Assembly: GCF_002208115.1 (NCBI RefSeq)
Contig: NZ_CP020946.1
Location: 682,001 to 746,000 of the forward strand
Reading direction: 5' to 3'
DNA length: 64,000 bases
Source of the DNA: Bdellovibrio bacteriovorus
Lineage (GTDB): Bacteria; Bdellovibrionota; Bdellovibrionia; Bdellovibrionales; Bdellovibrionaceae
The notes beneath the pieces were generated by a model. It searched no databases. It worked only from the letters and a program-made list of their open reading frames with translations, and was not told where the DNA came from. A program made the translations under genes and the position numbers. Below, in pieces: positions 35,009 through 44,565 of this stretch (position 1 is its first letter; every line of letters begins with the position of its first letter).

Positions 35009-36737
35009 ATTCTGTCTGCACCACTCCGGCAGCGTTGAATTTCTGCACCCGGCTGTTACCGGCTTCGGAAACATAGAAGTTGCTGCCAGCGTCGACCATG
35101 ATGTCTATAGGCATTGCAAACTCGCCCGCCGCGGCCCCGGCCTGACCATAGGTGGCCAGATGGGCTCCATCCGCAGAGAAGCGGACGATTTTATTTCCCG
35201 CCGCATCTGCGGTTAAAATGCTGCCGTCTTTGTCGATGGCGATGCCGAAGATCGTGCCTATATTGCCTTCCGTGCTTGGCAGATTTCCCAAGCCAGGGTG
35301 TTGTCCGGATTGATTTTTACCAGAGCCCGGAAGGGGGCACCAGGATTTGTGCTGACTGCATCTGAAACGACGACTCCGCCGTCGGCCGTCGCGGCTACAC
35401 TGATTGGTGAAATAAGAATGCCTGCGCCAATAGTGCCAAGTTCAACCCCCGATGTGTTTAGTTTTCTGATCAGGCCGTTGGTGGCATCTGTTTGGTAAAT
35501 CACGTCAATACCAAGGTCCTTGTCGTGGACGATGTCGATGAAGAACGTTGTTCCCGTCGGTGTGATTTCGCCCGCCGACGTTCCATCCGGATTGAACTTC
35601 ATGATTTTTCCGTTGGCCAAGTTAGAGCCATAAATAATGCCCTGGCTGTCGATGTCGATATCGTACATCATAGCGCCAGCAGCAAAGGACAGATCATTGA
35701 ATCCGGTGGTGTCAAAGCGCTTGATTCCTCCGGAGTCGCTAACATAAGTGTTGCCCAGAGAATCCCGGGCTACTCCAAATGCATTCGATAAGGTGGGATC
35801 ATATTTGCGGGCCAGAGCTCCTGTGGTTTTGTTGTAAACTCGGGTTGTGGAGCTGTTCATGACATAGACTTCATTTCCAGCTTCTGCAAAGACAACGGGG
35901 CTGCTCGTGAACTGTGTGGCTCCGGCGCTTCCATCAGTCAGATAGAGCAAAGCTCCGCTCGGATCAAATGAAATCAGATAACCATTGCTGTCACTTTGAC
36001 TGATCAGGAAGTTGCCACTGGATAACAGGGCCAGGTCACCCACGTTGCTTGATGCAACCGTTGCCGGCAGAATCAAGGGTGAATTTGGTGTTGCCCCAGA
36101 ATTCGCCATCAGCGTTGCCGGAGGTGCCGGCACCGTAAGCCGCCATTTGTGCACCTGTGGTTTTGTGGTATTTGCGAATCTGGTAGAAATAATTCAAAGC
36201 CAGATACACGTTGTCAGAAGAATCAAAGGCAATGTCCTGAGCCGACGGGAACGTGCCGCCTTCCTGAACAAACTCCTTAAACACACCCTGGGAAACTCCT
36301 TCAAGATTGTATGTTTGAATGTATTCACGAACCGCGACACCACCACTGTCTCTTTCGATAAGACCAACATAAATCAAGCCCGTTGAGTCCACGCCCAAGC
36401 AGCCGATGTCGCCGGCCGGCCATTTTGAGGCCGCAGGGAGGTTGATGCTTCTCAATTGCTTTCCTTCAGCAGTAAAGACATAGATCTGATGTTCAAACAT
36501 GGAAGCAGAGACAAACTTGTTCCCCGGTGCCGCACTCAAAAATGACTTGTTCCTAAGGTTGAAAGCGGGTTGTCCCAGAGGGAAACTTCCTTTGATCACG
36601 GTCACAGTTGGAGTTTGATCATCTCCGCCAGTGGATGGCGAAACGATTTCGCCAAAGCGATCCAAGCTCATAGTACAAGCCGATGTTGTCAAGACAAGGG
36701 CAAGAAGTGTCAGTGTGGTTGAAAATTGCTTGAACAT
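35007..36737 (-). pseudogene. NHL/beta-propeller lipoprotein with two compensating frameshifts
   Basis: One gene of about 577 codons in three frames: 36737-36036 (lipobox TTSAC, Cys21, and the first blades), 36154-35258 (middle), and 35291-35007 (end). The outer pieces share a frame. An apparent extra base near 36058 moves into the middle frame and an apparent missing base near 35285-35300 moves back. All pieces carry propeller-type repeats (DSQGIIYGSNLANGKIMKFNPDG, VDAGSNFYVSEAGNSRVQKF). No start with a ribosome binding site precedes the inner pieces. It may be a decaying gene, a phase-variable one or a sequencing artefact. An intact version would be a secreted 6-bladed-propeller lipoprotein. 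Confidence 0.7.
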
Positions 36738-36979
36738 ATTCGGTACCTTCTACGTGCCGTTTACGAGGTTATTACGTCGTGTTTTGGATTACAGAGAGGA
36801 AATGTCGTAGCCGGAGATGTGAGAGGCCTGTTGTCTCAAAGTGAACAGATATTGGTCAACGGTGCCAAAGTGACGTTTTCGGGCCTCTTTTAAAGGCTCA
36901 AATCCAATGAATAGGTTCTCAAAGCGAGACATGTTCGGTATGGGGTTTGCTATAAGGTACTTTCGGAGATTTAAAAATT

Positions 36980-37978
36980 ATGAGAGTGTCCGTCCTTGTT
37001 AATTCCAAAGCAGGCTCTGTGAACGCAGAGTTGATCGAGGCGAAAGTGCGTGAAGCGCTTTTCCGCTGCGATCTGCGTTTCTGTCGTCCTTCGACGATGA
37101 CAGAGATGTTTGACTTTGTTCAGGAAGAGCAAGCGAAGAAAACGGACTACTTTATTATCTGCGGTGGTGACGGCACTATCAACGTGGCGATTCAGGCCAT
37201 CATGAAATATCAAAACGGCGCGCAGATTCCTCCGATTGCCATTGTTCGTTCCGGTACCGCCAACGATTTGGCTCATGAAATTGGTGTATCCACCAGAATT
37301 GATACCGCTGTTCGCAATATCTTTGAAGGTGTTGTGAAAAACATCGACGTGATTGAAGTCAGCTCGGGTGAACAAGTCGCTTACATGCTGACCAACGGAG
37401 GTCTGGGACTTCCGGCCAAAGCGGCCGAACTGGCTAATAAATTCCGTTCTCACTTGCAGACCTTGGCGAATTGTCCGAAGTCGGCAAAGGCTTATCGTTT
37501 CCTTGCACAGAAAAGTTATCACGCGGTCAAAAAAATGGGGCCGAGTGTTTATTCCATGATGACCGCCGAAGCGATTCGCACCTGGAATCCTGAAGGCTGG
37601 GGTCTGGAAATTGAAATTCCTGGAAAAGTGAATGTTGAAACGTCGTCTCCGATCGTTCTGATCAATAATCAGCAAAAGATCGGCTCCAGTTTTGTCCCGG
37701 CGCCGTTTACCTCCAATACAGACGGTACGGTGAACCTGCTTCTTTCTGAAACCAACAGTATTCCTGGGCACACTTTGGCGGCATACCACCTCCGTCGCGG
37801 TTCCGTCGAGAAATCTCCGGTCTTTAAGTCTTTCGAGCTGAAAGAGTTCAGACTAAAGAGCCAGAATCCCGAGCGTGCTTTGACTTTCTTTGGGGATGGC
37901 GAGATCCTTCTCAGAGATGTTCAGGAAATCACAGTTCGTTGCCTGCATCACGGACTGCCAGTCATGGTCCGACAATAG
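36980..37978 (+). CDS. Diacylglycerol kinase-like lipid kinase (YegS/DagK family)
   Basis: 332 residues. The catalytic glycine-rich motif is FIICGGDGTINVAIQAI (GGDGT 62-66), with IPPIAIVRSGTANDLAHEIGV near 89-109, the hallmark of the DAGK catalytic family. The C-terminal half is a beta sandwich ending in GDGEILLRDVQEITVRCLHHGLPVMV. Enzymes of this family phosphorylate diacylglycerol, ceramide, sphingosine or other lipids. It is 18 bp before an SDR gene and heads the predicted lipid operon 36980-44003. The exact substrate is unknown; sphingolipid-type substrates are possible because bdellovibrios contain sphingophosphonolipids. Confidence 0.88.
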   Translation: MRVSVLVNSKAGSVNAELIEAKVREALFRCDLRFCRPSTMTEMFDFVQEEQAKKTDYFIICGGDGTINVAIQAIMKYQNGAQIPPIAIVRSGTANDLAHEIGVSTRIDTAVRNIFEGVVKNIDVIEVSSGEQVAYMLTNGGLGLPAKAAELANKFRSHLQTLANCPKSAKAYRFLAQKSYHAVKKMGPSVYSMMTAEAIRTWNPEGWGLEIEIPGKVNVETSSPIVLINNQQKIGSSFVPAPFTSNTDGTVNLLLSETNSIPGHTLAAYHLRRGSVEKSPVFKSFELKEFRLKSQNPERALTFFGDGEILLRDVQEITVRCLHHGLPVMVRQ

Positions 37979-37996
37979 TTCTATTCGGAGGTCATC

Positions 37997-39016
37997 GTGA
38001 CCAAACCACGCATTCTCGTTACCGGAGGCACCGGCTTCCTGGGGAAACGGGTCATTCCTTTGCTTCGCGAAAAATTCGAGGTGGACGTGTTGTCTCGTTC
38101 GGGCAAGACTGAAGTCCAGGGCGACCTTTGTCAGTGGAATGCAGGCCTGGATCTGGATGCCTTACGCAAAAAGAAGTACGCACTGTTTCTGCACATGGCG
38201 GGGCTGTATGAACTGACTGCTCCGAAAGTGGATTGTTACCAGCACAATATCTCGGCCATGGGCACCGCTTTGAAAGTCGCCGAGGCTTTGGAAATCCCTT
38301 TCTTCGTCAACACCAGCACTGTGGCCGCGGGCATCAATTCTTCTTTGACCGTGGTAAAACCCAACGATCTGAATTTTCAAAAGACGTTCCCGGATGCTTA
38401 TTCCGAATCCAAAGCTCATGGTGAACAGGTCCTGCAAAACTGGCCGACGGTTCACACCACAGGCCGCATCAATCTGCGTTTGGGGGTTTTGGTCGGGGAC
38501 ACGAAAACCGGCAGCATCGAGCGCATTGATGGCCCTTATCATGCGGCAGAGGCATTTAATAAAATACGCTCGGTGGTTGAATCCATTCCGACATCTTTGC
38601 CGCTTCCTGGGAACGACAAAACTCGTTTGCCATTGGTTCCGGTCGACAAGTGTGCGGAAGCCATTGTGAAGTTCTGTGAATGGGCGGTGCTGACCAAACC
38701 TCAGGGCTATCACAGTTTCCATGTAACCCCGAATCAGGGTTTGGCGGTGCGGGATCTTTATCTTTCTGCTTTAAAATCGCAGGCCATTCCGCATAAAGGA
38801 GTGGTCCTGGTCGACAAGATCTCTGAAGCGCTGGTGCTGAAGCTTTCCAGTTTTATCGCGCGCTTCCCGGAAGAAGAGTTGCATTACCTGATGAACTTCC
38901 CGATCTACGACACCACCAGCACGCGCGAAATTCTGGGCGAAACATGGTGTCCTGAATTCTTCCAATACGAACAAAAATTCTGGAGCGGCTATGAAGCGTA
39001 CGTATCGAATCGCTGA
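37997..39016 (+). CDS. Extended SDR, NAD(P)-dependent epimerase/reductase
   Basis: 339 residues from GTG 37997 (CGGAGG six bases upstream). The dinucleotide motif is GGTGFLG at 10-16, and the catalytic YSESK is at 135-139 (Tyr135, Lys139), with Ser/Thr from the VNTSTVAAG segment. The sequence resembles 3-beta-HSD or thioester-reductase type SDRs, which act on lipids and sterols, more than sugar epimerases. Its end overlaps the following acyl-ACP-reductase-like gene by 26 bp, so the two are made together. A dehydrogenase or reductase of lipid carbonyls is the best guess. Confidence 0.8.
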   Translation: MTKPRILVTGGTGFLGKRVIPLLREKFEVDVLSRSGKTEVQGDLCQWNAGLDLDALRKKKYALFLHMAGLYELTAPKVDCYQHNISAMGTALKVAEALEIPFFVNTSTVAAGINSSLTVVKPNDLNFQKTFPDAYSESKAHGEQVLQNWPTVHTTGRINLRLGVLVGDTKTGSIERIDGPYHAAEAFNKIRSVVESIPTSLPLPGNDKTRLPLVPVDKCAEAIVKFCEWAVLTKPQGYHSFHVTPNQGLAVRDLYLSALKSQAIPHKGVVLVDKISEALVLKLSSFIARFPEEELHYLMNFPIYDTTSTREILGETWCPEFFQYEQKFWSGYEAYVSNR

Positions 39017-41120
39017 GATCAGTTTCGGACGCCCCCACTGGGATGCCGCCTATGAATTTGACTTTGCCGGGGACCACTATGAGGTTCAGCGCTTTAGTGC
39101 CAATTTTTCTGTCGATGCAGTCGTCAGACTGATCGAAACCCTGCGCAATCAGGTCGACGCGTTTGCCTTGACCAGTCTGCCGCCGGTGATCAAACTCGAT
39201 CAGAAAAGCTACGTTCACCGCCAGTATCTGGAAATCATGGCCACACCTTCCCCGGTGCCTTTGTGTGACGGGACGGGTTTGCGTGAAATGGCCAATATCA
39301 ATTCTCTGGTCAAGCACATCGAGTCCGGGGTCATTCAGCCTGAACGGGGAACCTTCTTCCCGACTGCCGTGCTTTGCACGGAGCTTGAAGAGTACATCCG
39401 TCACCGTTATCGCAAATCTGTCTATATCGGCGATGCTTATTCACTTTTGGGTCTGCCGTGGATGATTCAGCCGTTCCCGGGCCTGATGACGCTTTCAAAG
39501 CTGGCTTTGAATGTCGCCAACATCAAGGACATGAAACGCAATACTCCTCTGGCGCAGACCAAGATGCAGAAAATCAGTCGGTCTTCTTTGGCAGCCCAGG
39601 TTGAAAACGTGCAGTACGTTTTCTGTGATCTGCCGATGCTGCTTTTGTTTGATCAGGCGACGGATTTTGTGCGCGGTAAGGATCTGGTGATCTGGTCCTC
39701 GCATCCGGCAATGGAGGAAGAAGCCAAGAAATATTCCCCACGCAGTATCATCAATCTGTTCCCGGAAAACTACCGGGTGCATCCGTATATGAACTATTCG
39801 GTTCTGGATGCGATGCTGCGCCTGTCTCACAAACGCACCGCCGCTTTGTCCATTGAAGAGTGGGAGCAGTTGATCACTGAAGACGTCGAAATCCGTCAGG
39901 TCGCACGTAAATACGTGATGACTCGTAATTCGTCTACGCAGACAAAGATCTCTCAAGGGTTTAATGCGGTTCGAAACAAAGTGTTCAGCCAGCCTGAACC
40001 GGATTTTGCCTTTGTGATTCATGCGCTTTCTCACAATGACTTTATGCATGTGCCGGGACTGGGTGTGCTGAAGCATATGCCAAAGACCTGGAATGATCCG
40101 TTTGACCGAATGGCCGCGAAAGCGCCGCCGTTTGTTTACGGTCATATCAAGCACATCATCAGCGAAAGCAATGGCAAGGAAATCAACGGGATCATCTATG
40201 CCTTGCCAGCCACACCCAAGGTTCTTAAGAACTCGGACCCGGAAGTGATTTATCGCAAGATTGAAAGTATCTGTTATGATGCCGCCAATCGCGGGGCGAA
40301 GATGATCGGCCTTGGTGCTTACACGAAAATCGTGGGCGATCAGGGGATCACGATCAATCAGAACAGTCCGATTCCAGTCACCACCGGAAACAGTCTCAGT
40401 GCCTCGGCGACGTTGTGGGCTTTGGCCGATGTGGTTCAGAAGATGCGCCTGTTAAAGCAGGACACCGACACCGGCTATGTCGATGGCATGGCGATGGTGA
40501 TCGGGGCGACGGGCTCTATTGGTAAAGTTTCAGCGAAACTGTTATCGATGATCTTTAAGCGTCTGTGTCTGGTGGCTCCACGCCTGAACCGTTTGGAAGA
40601 ACTGCGCCAGGAAATCCAGCAGATGTCGCCGAACTGTGAAGTGATTATCACCACGGACGCCAACGAGCTGGCGGCGGATGCCGATGTGCTGGTGACGGCG
40701 ACTTCGGCATTTGATCACAAGATCGTGGATGTGATGCGCTTAAAACCGGGCGCGGTGGTGTGTGATTGCTCGCGTCCGCTGGATTTTGATATCGAAGATG
40801 CCAAACAGCGTCCGGATGTTTTGATCATTGAATCCGGCGAGGTGGTTTTGCCGGGACCGGTGGAAATGAACTTTGACATGGGTCTTCCGGGAAACACTGT
40901 GTATGCGTGTCTGGCTGAAACGGCGCTGCTGACTTTGGAAGGTCAGTATGAGCCCTTCACCATGGGGCGCGATATCGAATGGCACAAAGTAAAGCAGATC
41001 TATCAGATGGCGAAACGCCATGGGGTCAAGCTGGCGGCGATTCAGGGGCACACCGGAATTATCACGGATAAGGAAATCGAACTGACCCGGGAACTGGCTT
41101 TGTCTAAAAGAAAAAAATAA
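38991..41120 (+). CDS. Large protein with acyl-ACP-reductase-like C-terminal half
   Basis: 709 residues. Residues about 330-700 resemble cyanobacterial long-chain acyl-ACP reductase (AAR, fatty aldehyde-forming): GLGAYTKIVGDQG then VTTGNSLSASATLWAL, the Rossmann motif GATGSIG (505-511), and VYACLAETALLTLEG, where Cys640 aligns with the AAR active-site cysteine in FACFAEA. The first 320 residues match nothing I recognise; they may form a second domain or partner-binding module. AAR proteins are about 340 residues, so this is a fusion or extension. It overlaps the SDR by 26 bp and precedes the LolA-like gene by nine. It may make a lipid aldehyde or a related carbonyl. Certain as a Rossmann enzyme; probable as AAR-like. 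Confidence 0.72.
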   Translation: MKRTYRIAEISFGRPHWDAAYEFDFAGDHYEVQRFSANFSVDAVVRLIETLRNQVDAFALTSLPPVIKLDQKSYVHRQYLEIMATPSPVPLCDGTGLREMANINSLVKHIESGVIQPERGTFFPTAVLCTELEEYIRHRYRKSVYIGDAYSLLGLPWMIQPFPGLMTLSKLALNVANIKDMKRNTPLAQTKMQKISRSSLAAQVENVQYVFCDLPMLLLFDQATDFVRGKDLVIWSSHPAMEEEAKKYSPRSIINLFPENYRVHPYMNYSVLDAMLRLSHKRTAALSIEEWEQLITEDVEIRQVARKYVMTRNSSTQTKISQGFNAVRNKVFSQPEPDFAFVIHALSHNDFMHVPGLGVLKHMPKTWNDPFDRMAAKAPPFVYGHIKHIISESNGKEINGIIYALPATPKVLKNSDPEVIYRKIESICYDAANRGAKMIGLGAYTKIVGDQGITINQNSPIPVTTGNSLSASATLWALADVVQKMRLLKQDTDTGYVDGMAMVIGATGSIGKVSAKLLSMIFKRLCLVAPRLNRLEELRQEIQQMSPNCEVIITTDANELAADADVLVTATSAFDHKIVDVMRLKPGAVVCDCSRPLDFDIEDAKQRPDVLIIESGEVVLPGPVEMNFDMGLPGNTVYACLAETALLTLEGQYEPFTMGRDIEWHKVKQIYQMAKRHGVKLAAIQGHTGIITDKEIELTRELALSKRKK

Positions 41121-41129
41121 GGAGATGTC

Positions 41130-41825
41130 ATGAAGACACTTTTGGCGATCAGCAGCTTGTTATTCTCTTTGCATGCCCTGGCGGAAAATCCCGCGGAATG
41201 GGTGAAAAAGGCGGACAATATCCGCAATCCTGCTGAATCCTATGAAATGAAAATCAAGGTTGAAACGTCTGAAAACACCTCGGTGTTCCAGGTTTATTTG
41301 AAAGGTCAGGATAAAACCCTGATCGTCACCAAAGAACCTGCCCGTGACAAGGGTCGCAACATGCTGATGCTGGATCGTGATTTCAACGCGTATGTTCCGA
41401 ATCTGAAGCGTTCCATGCGTCTTTCTTTGGCGCAAAAGCTTTCCGGTCAGGTGGCGAACGGGGATATTTCCCGCACCCGCTGGTATGGTGACTATGATGT
41501 GACCAAAGAAAGCGAAAACGCCAACGAAGTTCAACTGCTTTTGAAGGGCAATAAAGACAATCTGACTTATGCGTGGGTTCGCCTGTGGCTTAAGAAAGGG
41601 ACCTTTGCTCCGTTGCGTGCGGAATATCTGGGTTTGAATGGTAAAACGGTCCTGAAGCGCGCAAGCTTTGAAGACTATAAGAGCATCTCGGGCGCCGTCC
41701 GTCCGACGACTTTGAAGATCGAAGACACTAACAAACAAATCAGCTACATCCGTATTCTTTCCATGGACAAGAAGGACTTCAGTGACTCCTTCTTCACGGT
41801 CCGCAATATGGAGAGCATGAAATAA
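41130..41825 (+). CDS. LolA-like outer-membrane lipoprotein-sorting protein
   Basis: 231 residues with a signal peptide (about 1-18, ALA). The mature part matches the LolA-like family (PF17131 type): KVETSENTSVFQVYLKGQDKTLIVTKEPARDKGRNMLMLDRDFNAYVPNLKRSMRLS and LWLKKGTFAPLRAEYLGLNGKTVLKRASFEDY. These proteins carry hydrophobic cargo through the periplasm on an open beta barrel. GGAGATGTC lies before ATG. The next gene starts directly after its stop. It would accept a lipid or lipoprotein from an FtsX-type ABC transporter, such as that at 33071-34974, and pass it to the outer membrane. Confidence 0.82.
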   Translation: MKTLLAISSLLFSLHALAENPAEWVKKADNIRNPAESYEMKIKVETSENTSVFQVYLKGQDKTLIVTKEPARDKGRNMLMLDRDFNAYVPNLKRSMRLSLAQKLSGQVANGDISRTRWYGDYDVTKESENANEVQLLLKGNKDNLTYAWVRLWLKKGTFAPLRAEYLGLNGKTVLKRASFEDYKSISGAVRPTTLKIEDTNKQISYIRILSMDKKDFSDSFFTVRNMESMK

Positions 41826-42893
41826 GTGAGATTTCTGGTTCTTCTGACACTTCTGATGATGACTCCTTGGGCGAGGGCAGACCTGGTGTTTGCGCCTCGC
41901 TATGAGTATATCCGTGGTCAGGAAGACGAGCTGGCCAACCGCCTGATTCTGAAAGGCAAACTGAACAGCAATCTGGGGCCTTTCGGAGTTTTTATTGAAG
42001 GCTTTGGCGACTTTGAGGGCAATGAAGATCAAGCCTATATCCGCCGTTCTCCTTCAAAAGGTTATCTGCAGGAAGCCTATCTGGAGTTCAAGCTGGACTC
42101 ATTCTATGTGCGGGTGGGCCGTCAGGCCATTCGCTGGAGTGAAATGTGGTCCCTGCCGTCTTTGGACGTGTGGTCGGGACGTCGGTGGGCAAGATTGTTT
42201 TTTGATCCGTTCCAGGATCAGCTGACTCATCCAACCGGGGCTTCCTTTTCCTATGCCCGTGAAACGTGGTCCTTGGATCTGGTCGGAATCGGGGATGTTG
42301 CCGAGTCCACGTATCCAATTCCGGCACCGGAGCCGGTTGAAGAAAAAAACACCAGTTTTGGTGGCCGTCTGAAGATGGACGTCAAAGGCTTTGGCTTGTC
42401 CCTGGTGTCAGCGCAGATTCTGAATCGCAATCACCATGGCTTTACCGCCAACTATGCCTTTGAAACCGCAGTTCCCAAGTTTGAATACGGCTATGTGGAT
42501 GACACCACCTTGCCCGACACGATCAAAAGTGATCGCAGCTTTGGCACGGTCGGGATGGATCTGTTCCTGGGGAACTGGGTGGTGCTGCCGCAGGTGACCG
42601 CTTATGAGGTCAACACACTGACGGGGACGCAGACTCAAGTGTCTTATTACGTCAGTGCGCAGTGGAATCCGAACCGTCATGACGTGTTCTTCCAGCTTTA
42701 TCAGAACGACACGACCAAGGATCTTTTTGTGAATGCCAGTTATGGTTATAACTGGACGGATTATTTTACTTCCACTGTCTTTGCCCAGAGCTATCAGGGG
42801 AAAGACGGCGGGCTTTACGATATGTATGAAGAAATCACCGGCGGTTATGTCGTCGGTTTGCGTTTGGAATTTACCGGCAGTTTGCCTTTTTAA
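41826..42893 (+). CDS. Outer-membrane barrel (DUF1302/alginate-export-like)
   Basis: 355 residues from GTG 41826, directly after the preceding stop (TAAGTG). Signal peptide about 1-18 (ARA). The mature protein is barrel-like with FYVRVGRQAIRWSEMWSLPSLDVWSGRR, the GRQxIxWG-type segment seen in DUF1302 and alginate-export proteins, and ends in a barrel strand (LRLEFTGSLPF). Proteins of this type are often found beside LolA-like carriers and RND or ABC exporters for lipids. A receiver for the carrier's cargo is the natural inference. Confidence 0.75.
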   Translation: MRFLVLLTLLMMTPWARADLVFAPRYEYIRGQEDELANRLILKGKLNSNLGPFGVFIEGFGDFEGNEDQAYIRRSPSKGYLQEAYLEFKLDSFYVRVGRQAIRWSEMWSLPSLDVWSGRRWARLFFDPFQDQLTHPTGASFSYARETWSLDLVGIGDVAESTYPIPAPEPVEEKNTSFGGRLKMDVKGFGLSLVSAQILNRNHHGFTANYAFETAVPKFEYGYVDDTTLPDTIKSDRSFGTVGMDLFLGNWVVLPQVTAYEVNTLTGTQTQVSYYVSAQWNPNRHDVFFQLYQNDTTKDLFVNASYGYNWTDYFTSTVFAQSYQGKDGGLYDMYEEITGGYVVGLRLEFTGSLPF

Positions 42894-42905
42894 CGGGAGT
42901 CAGCA

Positions 42906-44003
42906 ATGGCAAAAGAATACTTCTCTGATTTAAACTACACCCTGTCCAACGAAGACACGCGCATTGAATTTGATTTGCTGCCCGAGGGCGCGAACCGTGT
43001 GTTCAGCATTGCCGGTTCCGGCGCTCGCTGCCTGCCACTGATTGCAAAGAATCCGAAATATCTGGATGTTATCGATATGTCGGTCAGTCAGCTTTATCTG
43101 TGCGAGCTGCGCCTGCAGGCGATGAAGACTTTGACCTATGAAGAATACCTGTTCCTGATGGGCTATCGTGGGGCTTTGCAGGGCGGCCATGACGAAGGCG
43201 ACAGCCGTGAAGAGCTGTTCAAGCGTTTGACTTTGTCCGCCGCCGCCACCAGTTATTGGCAAGATCGCGTGGAAGGCTGGAAGCCGCGTGGATTTATTCT
43301 GTTGGGCCGCTGGGAATCCCATTTCCAGAAGCTGGGTTATTTGTTCCGTGATGTCTTGCAGTGTGATTTCAGCAAGGTCTTTGCCGCACAAACCTTGTCC
43401 GAGCAGATCGATCTTTATGAAAAGCACTGGCCGAAAATCCGCTGGAACAGTTTCATCCGTGTAGCTGCCAGTGAATTTGTATTTAACAAGTATCTGTACA
43501 AAGGCCACTTCAGTGGTCGTGCCGATCACAAAACTGAGCAGCGGGCCCCGTGGCAGTTTATCATGGAAGAATTTGACCGTATCTTCCGCACCCAACTGGT
43601 GCGTAAGAACTATTTCATGCAGATCCTTTTCCTGGGCCGCATTGCTTATGAAGAAGGCCTTCCTTTGGAAGCGCACGAACACGTAGTCGCGGCAGTGAAG
43701 AAATCAAAAACGGAAGTGCGCTATTTGCATGGCAATCTGCTGGAAGAGCTGCCAAAGTATGCATATGACTTTATCTCTTTATCTGACACGATTTCTTATC
43801 TTGAACAGCGTGATGCCAATCAGATTTTGCAAAGACTGAACACAGACAGCAAAGCCGGCACCCAGATGGTGATTCGTTCATTCATGCGTGCGCCAACGGC
43901 GATTGATCTGAAGGGGTGGGAAGAGCTGGGCGACAAGAACGTCTGGGCCCAAAATAAAGATGGAACAGGAGTGTACCAGTTCCACATTTTCAGAAAATCT
44001 TAG
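42906..44003 (+). CDS. BtaA-like (DUF3419) S-adenosylmethionine 3-amino-3-carboxypropyl transferase
   Basis: 365 residues of DUF3419/BtaA type: EGANRVFSIAGSGARCLPLIAKNPKYLDVIDMSVSQLYLCELRLQAMKTLTYEEYLFLMGYRG is the conserved N-terminal half with the SAM-binding GSGAR region and acidic VIDMS. A second SAM-fold segment (YDFISLSDTISYLE) is near the C-terminus. BtaA transfers the aminobutyrate part of SAM to diacylglycerol, giving diacylglyceryl-homoserine, the precursor of betaine lipid DGTS. No BtaB methyltransferase lies beside it, so the product could be the homoserine lipid itself or another head group. GGGAG precedes ATG. Last gene of the lipid operon. Confidence 0.8.
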   Translation: MAKEYFSDLNYTLSNEDTRIEFDLLPEGANRVFSIAGSGARCLPLIAKNPKYLDVIDMSVSQLYLCELRLQAMKTLTYEEYLFLMGYRGALQGGHDEGDSREELFKRLTLSAAATSYWQDRVEGWKPRGFILLGRWESHFQKLGYLFRDVLQCDFSKVFAAQTLSEQIDLYEKHWPKIRWNSFIRVAASEFVFNKYLYKGHFSGRADHKTEQRAPWQFIMEEFDRIFRTQLVRKNYFMQILFLGRIAYEEGLPLEAHEHVVAAVKKSKTEVRYLHGNLLEELPKYAYDFISLSDTISYLEQRDANQILQRLNTDSKAGTQMVIRSFMRAPTAIDLKGWEELGDKNVWAQNKDGTGVYQFHIFRKS

Positions 44004-44010
44004 AATTAGA

Positions 44011-44038
44011 AAGGGAACCACTTGGTTCCCTTTTTTTT
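44011..44038. terminator. Rho-independent terminator of the lipid operon
   Basis: GGGAACC (44013-44019), 4-nt loop, GGTTCCC (44024-44030), then eight T on the plus strand. Confidence 0.9.
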
Positions 44039-44041
44039 GGC

Positions 44042-44374
44042 TTATTTTTCGCTGCAGCTGACGTCGGCTACTTTTCCGTACAGGGCCATTTGGCCGTTGC
44101 CGGAAGCATCCAACAGTAATTCCACTTTATTTGGGTTGGATTCGCTCACTTGGCCTTTAACAGCGACAATGTGATCGTTGGTGTGCTTGATCACCAGGAA
44201 GCGCTCTTTTTGCTCGCTTAGATAGTTTACGGTGATGGTTTCTTCGCCGCCATCGCGGTCCAAAGTCAAAAAGTCCATAATATGGGACTGGGTCGTGCAT
44301 TCCAGGCCATAGGCAGAGGCGTTTACGGCGGAAAGACTCAAAGCTACCAGGATGATCGATTTCAGAATTTTCAT
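44042..44374 (-). CDS. Small secreted protein, function unknown
   Basis: 110 residues from ATG 44374, chosen because GGAG lies five bases upstream and the signal peptide (about 1-20, ASA) begins there; a longer upstream frame lacks both. The mature part is a small beta-rich domain with two cysteines (LECTT near the N-terminus, VSCSEK at the end) likely to form a disulfide. No family is recognised. It converges on the terminator of the lipid operon. Confidence 0.7.
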   Translation of the reverse strand: MKILKSIILVALSLSAVNASAYGLECTTQSHIMDFLTLDRDGGEETITVNYLSEQKERFLVIKHTNDHIVAVKGQVSESNPNKVELLLDASGNGQMALYGKVADVSCSEK

Positions 44375-44513
44375 ATAATCTCCATTTTTAAACCACACGG
44401 GGACAGGTGCCAGAATTATGCCTTTTTCAGAGGCTATTAGGCCAATTTGGTGGTGTATGGAGTGTCGACAATCAAGACAGGGGCCCGAATTGGGCAAGAA
44501 TGGCTGGAAAGAA

Positions 44514-44540
44514 AAGGCCCGCTGTTTCCGAGCGGGCCTT
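44514..44540 (-). terminator. Rho-independent terminator after the interrupted lipoprotein gene
   Basis: AAGGCCCGCT (44514-44523), 7-nt loop, AGCGGGCCTT (44531-44540). On the minus strand a T-rich stretch (TTTTCTTTCC) follows. Confidence 0.85.
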
Positions 44541-44565
44541 AAAAACAGATCTAGTCGTCGCGACC

